From Hymenoscyphus infarciens (taxonomy: Eukaryota; Ascomycota; Leotiomycetes; Helotiales; Helotiaceae), in contig LLCB01000261.1 in NCBI GenBank assembly GCA_001414345.1, positions 1-64,000 on the forward strand: a DNA stretch of 64,000 nucleotides. The letters run 5' to 3'. The notes beneath the pieces are model-generated. The model did no database searches and was not told the DNA's origin. It saw only the letters and a program-made list of their open reading frames with translations. Below, in pieces: positions 58,148 to 64,000 of the stretch; within the stretch, counting starts at the first letter, position 1, and each line of letters opens with the position of its first letter. The translations under genes and the position numbers were made by a program.

Positions 58148-58155
58148 GTAGACTC

Positions 58156-59740
58156 AAGGGTAAGTGAGGAAGAAGTGACCTCGACCCTCCACCCAGGTTC
58201 AACTCGCAAAGTTCTCCTGTGGGATTGCAGTCGACCCCGAATGAGTTCCTCCGTTCGGATAATAAAAGATAAAAAGCATGGAACTAGGTAATTATCGTAT
58301 CGCGGTGGCGTACTTGCCATCACTGATGTTGCTAGTCCAACGCTTAAATTTACACCTCTGGAAATCTGTCGGGCGCAATTTGCGAAGCTGGTCGGTCAAC
58401 TTAGCTAGCGAGGAACAGCGGGCTTGACCTGAGTCGGGCCATGCACGTGTTAGTATATAGCATGAAGTAAAAGGGAAAGTCGGGGGCTGGAATCTCCTTG
58501 TGCGATGAAGTGAATGATCCGATAAACTGAAAAGAGTAGATTCTGCCATGAGATTCCTAAAGAGGTATCGCGTAGGCGGTGAGAACTCATGTGAGCATTG
58601 TTTTGTCCTCTCATATTTCGTTACCCGGTAGTCTATGAACCTCAAGTCATTTCAGGTTCTAGATAGTTTTTCGGATTTTTACTGAGCCATATATTCCAGT
58701 GTAAGGACAGCCTTAGAAGGGATTTAGAGTCTGTACGTCGAGATCCACGTGACAGCCCCGACAGCAGGGGGCAGGAGGTGTGGCGCATGCATTTTTGAAA
58801 AAGGGGTTCGGAGTACTTCTATGTCTTTGCTTCAGCTTTTAAAAAGTCCGAGATAGCTTAATTAGAATATCACGGGAAGAAGTAATAGAGAAATCGCCAA
58901 GGAAAGATATTATTAGCAGCTATAGTAACTCCAAAAAATACTTTGAGTTTCACTAGAGCGAGAGTATAACAGGGTCTTGATAAAGAGTCTTTATAAAAGA
59001 TCTTATAGCTTGAAATAGAGAAAGAGAAAATTCTTCAAGGAAAGAGAGTTTGTCTAAGAAATATCAATTTCTTATCTTATTCTCGTAATACTTATATAGA
59101 GGTAATAAGACCTAAGAAGATCAGATGTTAATTTTAGTATTTCTTTCTAGCTAATTTATCTCTCTTTCAAAGGCCTCCTGTTTTTTATTATAATGATTAT
59201 ATAAAGAGGCAAGAGGGGAAAAAGAAGCATTTTGACAAAACCCACTTTCTGAAAAAGAGCTTGATATAAAGGGTTGATTCGCAACTCACTGCTGAGAATC
59301 TTGTATAACAATTCCTTACCTAATAAGCGAAGCGACTCGGTTGGCAGTCGCTTCGCCTCTAAACTCTCGCACACCAGCATCAGCTGAATAAGCTGAATAA
59401 GCTGAATAAGAGTAACTTTTTGGTTACTTGAATTGTCCAAAGTTACGACGCTGAGTTAGCACTAGTTATAACACACTTGGCAAATCATACAATCCTCACT
59501 AGGGCCAGTCGCAACGCTGTGACGTGGCTTAAGCAGGGTCGGAAATCCTTTTAGAGTAGGAATAAAACAAAACAAACAAACGAATTTAGAGAAGATCACC
59601 CGGCCAAGTCTGTCTGGAGCTTCTGAAGGGTCAGATGCGAGGTTCTCCTTAAATATGCTAGCCTCTCGGGTAGTCTAATTCTCAGCGATCGAGAATCAGT
59701 ACTGTCATCATTAGAATGTAATACTCAGCAGGATGTACAA
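58156..59740. other. Intergenic region with short repeats
   Basis: No convincing gene. A+T-rich between about 58850 and 59170. The 9-bp unit AGCTGAATA is repeated three times around 59384-59412. A minus-strand frame at 58292-58645 ends near a donor-like GTAAG but shows no family resemblance. Confidence 0.4.
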
Positions 59741-59744
59741 TGTA

Positions 59745-59942
59745 ACAGGCCAAACTATTGTACTGAAATTAAAGACCAAGGCGAAGATCCAATTGAAAAA
59801 TGTCCCTACACCCACAGACAAGACTCTTAGAAGCTATAAACAAGGGAATCCAAGCCAAAATGCCCAGCTTTTGTGGGGATTCCAGGGCATTTGCGGGGCC
59901 TGGGTGGTCTTAAATCTCGCTACAACACTTTGGCCGGGGCTG
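59745..59942. mobile_element. Non-mutated relative of the nested MITE
   Basis: The core (for example GATCCAATTGAAAAATGT and GACTCTTAGAAGCTATAAAC) matches the core of the insert at 57418-57624, but without the C-to-T changes. The ends form imperfect inverted repeats (GGCCAAACTATTGTAC against GGCCAAAGTGTTGTAG). The exact boundaries and target duplication are unclear. Confidence 0.6.
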
Positions 59943-59974
59943 TGAATATTATAAAGTCAGTTCGGATCGCTGTT

Positions 59975-60043
59975 TATCGTATAGCAGGGACTGCTGTAAT
60001 CACAAGATGTATATCGTATAGCAGGGGCTGTCGTAATCACACA
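59975..60043. repeat. Two direct repeats of about 33 bp
   Basis: TATCGTATAGCAGGGACTGC and on to AATCACA at 59975-60004 recurs as TATCGTATAGCAGGGGCTG and on to AATCACA at 60012-60041. Confidence 0.75.
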
Positions 60044-60088
60044 GGAGGCCCTTTAGTAAGGATCAATGAATTCTAAAGTCACTTCAAG

Positions 60089-60098
60089 TATATAAACC
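60089..60098 (+). promoter_or_regulatory. TATA box of the small secreted protein gene
   Basis: GTATATAAAC lies 123-132 bases before the ATG at 60221, followed by a pyrimidine-rich stretch (CCCTTCCGTCC) as is common in highly expressed fungal promoters. Confidence 0.55.
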
Positions 60099-60220
60099 CT
60101 TCCGTCCGCTACTCTACATTCCCACAACTCAACAGCTTAAGATACTCTACCAAATCAAGCCTCAGCTTCACCTCTATTCTTCCAGATCTACCAGCTTTAA
60201 AAATCTCTCCCCTCTCCAAG

Positions 60221-60707
60221 ATGCATTTTTCCATCACTTCTACCGTCGCCATCATGGCTGGTCTCACTGCTAGTGGATCTGCCTTCGTCATTGACACCTT
60301 CAGTGGCACTGGCTGCGGCCATGTCGTCCAATCAGGTGTAGGTAATGGGGACACCGTTCTCCCATTTTCCTTCTCTTCGGCCACTCCTGAATCATTCCTG
60401 AACCCCTGCATTTATGCTATGACCCCGAGAACTTTTTTGGATGGGCAATAACTGACGCCCCATCTTGTAGGTCAACATCTGGGACAACACCTGTGCGACT
60501 TGGCCTGAAGGGTTCGGGTCTTTCAAGATCACTACCTGGGGGGGAAATCATCAGTACGCGTACTTCTTTGCGCCCGATAACTGCGGGAGTCTTCCTGGGG
60601 CCATTGCGCAAGGCTATGTCGATTCAACGACAAACGACTTCAAGCTTGGAAACTGCTATCAATTCTCTGGCGCTTCTGCGAATGCAATTGCTTCGTACGC
60701 TGGTTGA
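60221..60707 (+). CDS. Small secreted four-cysteine protein, 117 aa
   Basis: Two exons, 60221-60337 and 60471-60707, joined in phase 0 across a 133-nt intron (GTAGGT..TTGTAG, CTGAC branch site). Without splicing the frame stops early at about 60450. Residues 1-21 are a signal peptide (MHFSITSTVAIMAGLTASGS). The mature part is about 96 aa with four cysteines (about 32, 47, 77, 101) and is rich in aromatic residues and Gly (IDTFSGTGCG, NIWDNTCATWPEG, YAYFFAPDNCGS, LGNCYQFSGASAN). I do not recognise the family; it resembles small secreted fungal proteins of effector or cell-wall type. It lies in a transposon-rich stretch between MITE relics and a RIP-scarred pseudogene. Confidence 0.75.
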
Positions 60708-61329
60708 TAAGGGACGCCCTCATGTCTTGATGGTTAGACGGAAGCTAACTGTCTCCTAGTTGTATAGTGGCGCTGTGGATGGTTTCAGGGAAGAGACACA
60801 GGGAAAAAAGAGAATCAGCTGTTTTGTTCTTCGTTCTTATTCACTCCTTGTTATTTGTTTAGTCTGTCAGGTCCGTGCTGTCCTTAGATAAGAAGATTGG
60901 AAATTAAAAACTGTTTACCAATACACGATCTAGCGAGTGCAACATTCTTCTAGAAACATGGTTCTATCAAGTCTCACTGCGGTTGCACAATGTAGGGAGC
61001 AGAAGTATGGGGTAAGTAATAATGAACGTCTCAACGTGTGGCATAATTTTAAACATCACCAAGAGTGGATCCAGCACGTTGAGATAACCCGAGAGTTAGT
61101 TTGGAGCTGAAAGGGCGGCTGAACACGTCATGGATATAAGCGAGTTTTGCTATATATACTCAGTCACACCTTCCACTTGAAAGTTTTTCTCTTCTTTCCC
61201 CAGAACCAAGTTAAGTGAGATGAAAGAATAGAAAGCAGAGAATTCAAGACCATGTAAATCAAGCGATTGGTGGAAAGTGCTAAAGATTCACTAGAGAGAG
61301 CAAAAATATTAATTGTCATAGTAGCAACT
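60708..61329. other. Intergenic region
   Basis: Normal composition; no gene recognised. Confidence 0.4.
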
Positions 61330-62540
61330 CTATGTAAGCGCACCACAATAAGCAATAGTGAAATTAGTGTCAACTTTAAAAATGTCAAAAACAAATTGAA
61401 GACACTGCTTAGTACGTCTAGAAAGCCACATCGATGAAGGTTGAAGAGACGTTCTATCAACATCACTTCCCCCCAATAAACCCAGCAACAGGACCCCCCA
61501 CCCCTCCCCAAACATCTTCCTCAAATCCCCCACCAAAGTATCCGGCCGTTTAAACCCCGCAAAATGTCCCCCCTTCTCATAAACACTCCCATAAACCACA
61601 TTTCCTAAAGTTTTATTCCATGCCTTAGGAAACAGCATAACATCTTTCTCAAACCTCGCAACCATGACCGGAACATCGATATACCCCTGCCTAGCCTCGA
61701 AGGCAGCCGGTTTCCGATGTTCATTCTCATAATACAAGTTCCCCGGGGCACCCGGACCAGCAGTGGAGAAATAGTAAATTGAAACCCGGGTCAAGATTTC
61801 GTCATCCGTGAAGGGATAGGAATCTGTCCAATTGTGGAGTTTGGTGTAGATGAATGCTAGGAGACCAATTGGGGAGTCTGTTAGGGATGGAGAAATCGAG
61901 AGAGGTTTAGTGGAGAGGAGATGCATGTATCCTGCTCCTTCGGCAAAGAAATCTTGGGATTTCTGGAGACTGGCTATGCCTGAGGGGGAAAGTGGTGTTG
62001 GTGGTGTTGTTTCTGGTGGGGCGGTGGGAGCGCAATTGTTGAGATGGTAAGCTAGAACGTGGGGGCCGTAATTCTTAGCTATTATACGGGTGATGAGGTA
62101 GCCTAGATCTCCTCCTTGAACGGCTTTTGGGACGTTAGTGTAGGAGGAGGATGAGAAGTGACGAAGAAACGAACCGTATTTTGAGTATCCGAGGGAAAGC
62201 ATCAGTTTGTGGTATACTTCAGCGTGCTGATCGATGTTAAATCTTCCTATATGAGAGTAGCTTATGCTCCATGGTTTTGTATGTCCATTTTTCCTGAGAG
62301 GGGCTTTTTTTATTACCTTCCGACTCTCATCTGAAAATCCGAAATCAACTAAGCTCCGTGCAATAACATGAAAAGACTCACCTTTCCCCTCTTCCTCTCC
62401 AGTTAACAGTCCTAGCATCCTACTTACTTCTAAAAATTACCTGGCCATCTATGAAGAAACAATAAAGGAACGTCATTTTCCTCCACAGGACTTCTTTAAT
62501 GAATAAATTAGATGTTATATTCTCTAAACCCGTCAACGGT
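61330..62540 (-). pseudogene. Epoxide hydrolase (EHN-type alpha/beta hydrolase), decayed
   Basis: The longest minus-strand frame (62418-61330) has FHVIARSLVDFGFSDE, the nucleophile motif GGDLGYLITRIIAKNYGPHV, IGLLAFIYTKLHNWTD and a late His region KGGHFAGFKRPD. These define a microsomal-type epoxide hydrolase lacking its first part. That part is still visible upstream (about 62540-62430): DGFREYN, FIH, then SPVEENDVPLLFLHRWPG. It contains TAA codons, HRWPG in place of the oxyanion-hole HGWPG, and a one-base loss just after it, so the two parts lie in different frames. A probable intron (50 nt) interrupts KY/AVQGGDLG. A second likely intron at RK/GRFNIDQHAEVY leaves the frame off by one. The G-to-A and C-to-T character of the lesions suggests RIP damage. 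Confidence 0.75.
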
Positions 62541-63315
62541 GATTAGTGTTGTAAATTAAGGAATCTTAACCTCAAACCTCAAAACACTTAGTTTAGCAAG
62601 ATACCTATCTTACTAACCAACCTAACAAACTCTAGTTCTATTCTAACCTAGAAAACTCCACTTCTATTTTATTCTAAAATACCACCACCACCACAACAAA
62701 AATTCCATACTCAAATCACTTGAAGCACCTAAACACCTAAACACCCAAAAACCAAAAAAAAAGAAAAGAAAAAAACAAAGAAAGAAAAAAAGAAGACATA
62801 TCAACTTAAAATAGTACTTTAATAAAAAATAATGGAAAAAAATTACACACGCACGTGACGAGTTTTTAAGCCATGCATGCGAAATACAACAACTTATACA
62901 GCTCAATCTGTAAAAGAGTCGCCCCCCCCCCAAAATAATCCTCACTATAGAAAAAAAGAAAAAGATCTCACGAGTCAAAAATGAAGCACCTACGTAGTTA
63001 TTTATCCATGCTAGCCAGGACAGTGAAAATTTTCACTACTCGAGTACATGCATTCACCCGCTAAAGATGGAGTGTATTCAATCTCAATCTCAATCCTCAA
63101 TCGTACCCGTACCTCATACTTTTCATCTGCCTCATCTGCCTCATCTTCTCGTCGCTTTTCCCATCTATGCACAATCCAGAATCCACAATACCAGCTCCTA
63201 CTCCTTATCAAGAGAATAACATAGCTTTCTACCACGATTCCTTTTGCCATACCATGTCACCTAGTCCACTCTCATTCTCAAGGAACACAGGGGGGAGGGG
63301 GGGTGTGAGAGGACT
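62541..63315. other. Intergenic region with homopurine and homopyrimidine tracts
   Basis: Rich in A and C runs (poly-A near 62755-62790, poly-C near 62923-62931). No gene recognised. Confidence 0.4.
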
Positions 63316-64000
63316 TTACATCCCATTCTGCTGCTTGAACTTATCCCAGCTCTCATTCAGCGTAGCAAACACCAACCCGGCAATCATCTTAACTTCCGTC
63401 GAAGCATCCTGTGGTAACTATTCAAAACCAAGTCAGTAAAGTCTCTTCAAATTCTCTCCCTCCTCGCCCAATACGACAGGGCCTTCCTTGGAAAGGAACC
63501 CCCTGCTCACTCGCTTTTGCAACAATTGTTTTGCCCGCTCCCCCCCCCTCCTTCTCAAAAAAATTCCCCAAATCAAACAATAAATAATAAAAAAACATAC
63601 CTTATCAGGATGAACACGTCCAATAGCCTTCATATAATTAACCTTCACCTTCCCATTCTGCACCAACTCATGCAGTCCAATCTTCTTCCACCCACTCCCC
63701 TCCCACATAACATCCTGCAAACTCCCTAGTAGTCCCCTCAAATTATCCCTCTTCCCGTCTCTCCAAAGACTAATCCGAGCATCTACTTTATCACTCAACG
63801 CGAACTTCTCGTCATCCGCACGCTCAGCTTCGATGTTGGCAGCTCGAAGACGGGAGACTGCTGCTGAGTCCTGTTCTGGGGCGGAAGAGAGAGAGGAAAG
63901 GGCAGATTTGGGCGCGGGACGAGGAGTGGGTTTAGGCGTAGCAGTACGAACAGGTTTTGGCGCCAAGGCCTTTTCACACCGCGAACGGCCTTGGATGGCC
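63316..64000 (-). CDS. Auxilin/SWA2-like clathrin-uncoating J-protein, 3' end only
   Basis: The gene runs off the right edge. Two exons are visible on the minus strand: from beyond 64000 to 63601, and 63417-63316 with the stop. The intron (63418-63600, GTATGT..GAATAG) is 183 nt. The readable protein has the end of a helical repeat (RSRCEKALAPKP), a Pro/Thr/Ala-rich linker, then ERADDEKFALSDKVDARIS and WEGSGWKKIGLHELV. The J-domain HPD follows in IGRVHPDK, directly before the intron, and the end is LPQDASTEVKMIAGLVFATL to KFKQQNGM. This C-terminal J-domain is characteristic of auxilin/Swa2, which recruits Hsp70 to strip clathrin from coated vesicles. The TPR region expected upstream lies outside the window. 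Confidence 0.88.

Noticed and set aside
58292..58645. 117-codon minus-strand frame
   Set aside because: Composition is ordinary and no motif or continuing exon was found.

Overview
The window looks like nuclear DNA of a filamentous ascomycete (Pezizomycotina). Genes are split by short introns of about 45-130 nt with GT..AG ends and CTRAC branch sites, and the families are fungal. Gene-bearing DNA alternates with very A+T-rich blocks in which CpA/TpG are scarce, TpA dominates and relic reading frames are broken almost only by TAA/TAG. That is the signature of repeat-induced point mutation (RIP). Placement in Leotiomycetes/Helotiales is only a guess from gene flavour. Gene models were spliced by eye with phases checked; there is no transcript evidence.

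Layout. 1-760: A+T-rich, starting with nine 30-bp tandem units. 2154-9093: an 8-exon unknown gene, a 203-aa unknown gene, and a secreted protein carrying two BAS2-like six-cysteine modules. 10078-16712 (minus): two divergent paralogues of an unknown family on either side of an A+T-rich/CT-microsatellite block. 17886-22862 (minus): a membrane-anchored GH114 enzyme (ega3-like) and an 11-exon polysaccharide deacetylase (agd3-like). 23831-40938: a 17.1-kb nested retrotransposon block, a Gypsy-type element interrupted by a 5.3-kb LTR element. 41129-41835: a hAT-like MITE. 42517-43968 (minus): a spherulin-4/GH135 gene (sph3-like). 46120-49625: a CorA-like Mg2+ transporter. 50052-50288: a small probable mitochondrial membrane protein. 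51409-52223: an RBR ubiquitin ligase. 54104-55684 (minus): a secreted AA12/sorbosone-dehydrogenase-like quinoprotein. 56282-58147: more DNA-transposon relics. 60221-60707: a small secreted protein. 61330-62540 (minus): a decayed epoxide hydrolase. 63316 to the window end (minus): the 3' end of an auxilin/SWA2 gene.

Main biological reading: ega3-, agd3- and sph3-like genes lie in the same orientation, and they are three of the five genes of the galactosaminogalactan (GAG) exopolysaccharide cluster known from Aspergillus. Here the cluster is split between agd3 and sph3 by the 17.1-kb RIP-mutated nested retrotransposon plus a MITE. The three genes keep intact reading frames and expected motifs. 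The glycosyltransferase (gtb3) and epimerase (uge3) genes are not in this window. Six transposon units with recognisable ends and target-site duplications can be reconstructed: two LTR elements and four DNA elements.
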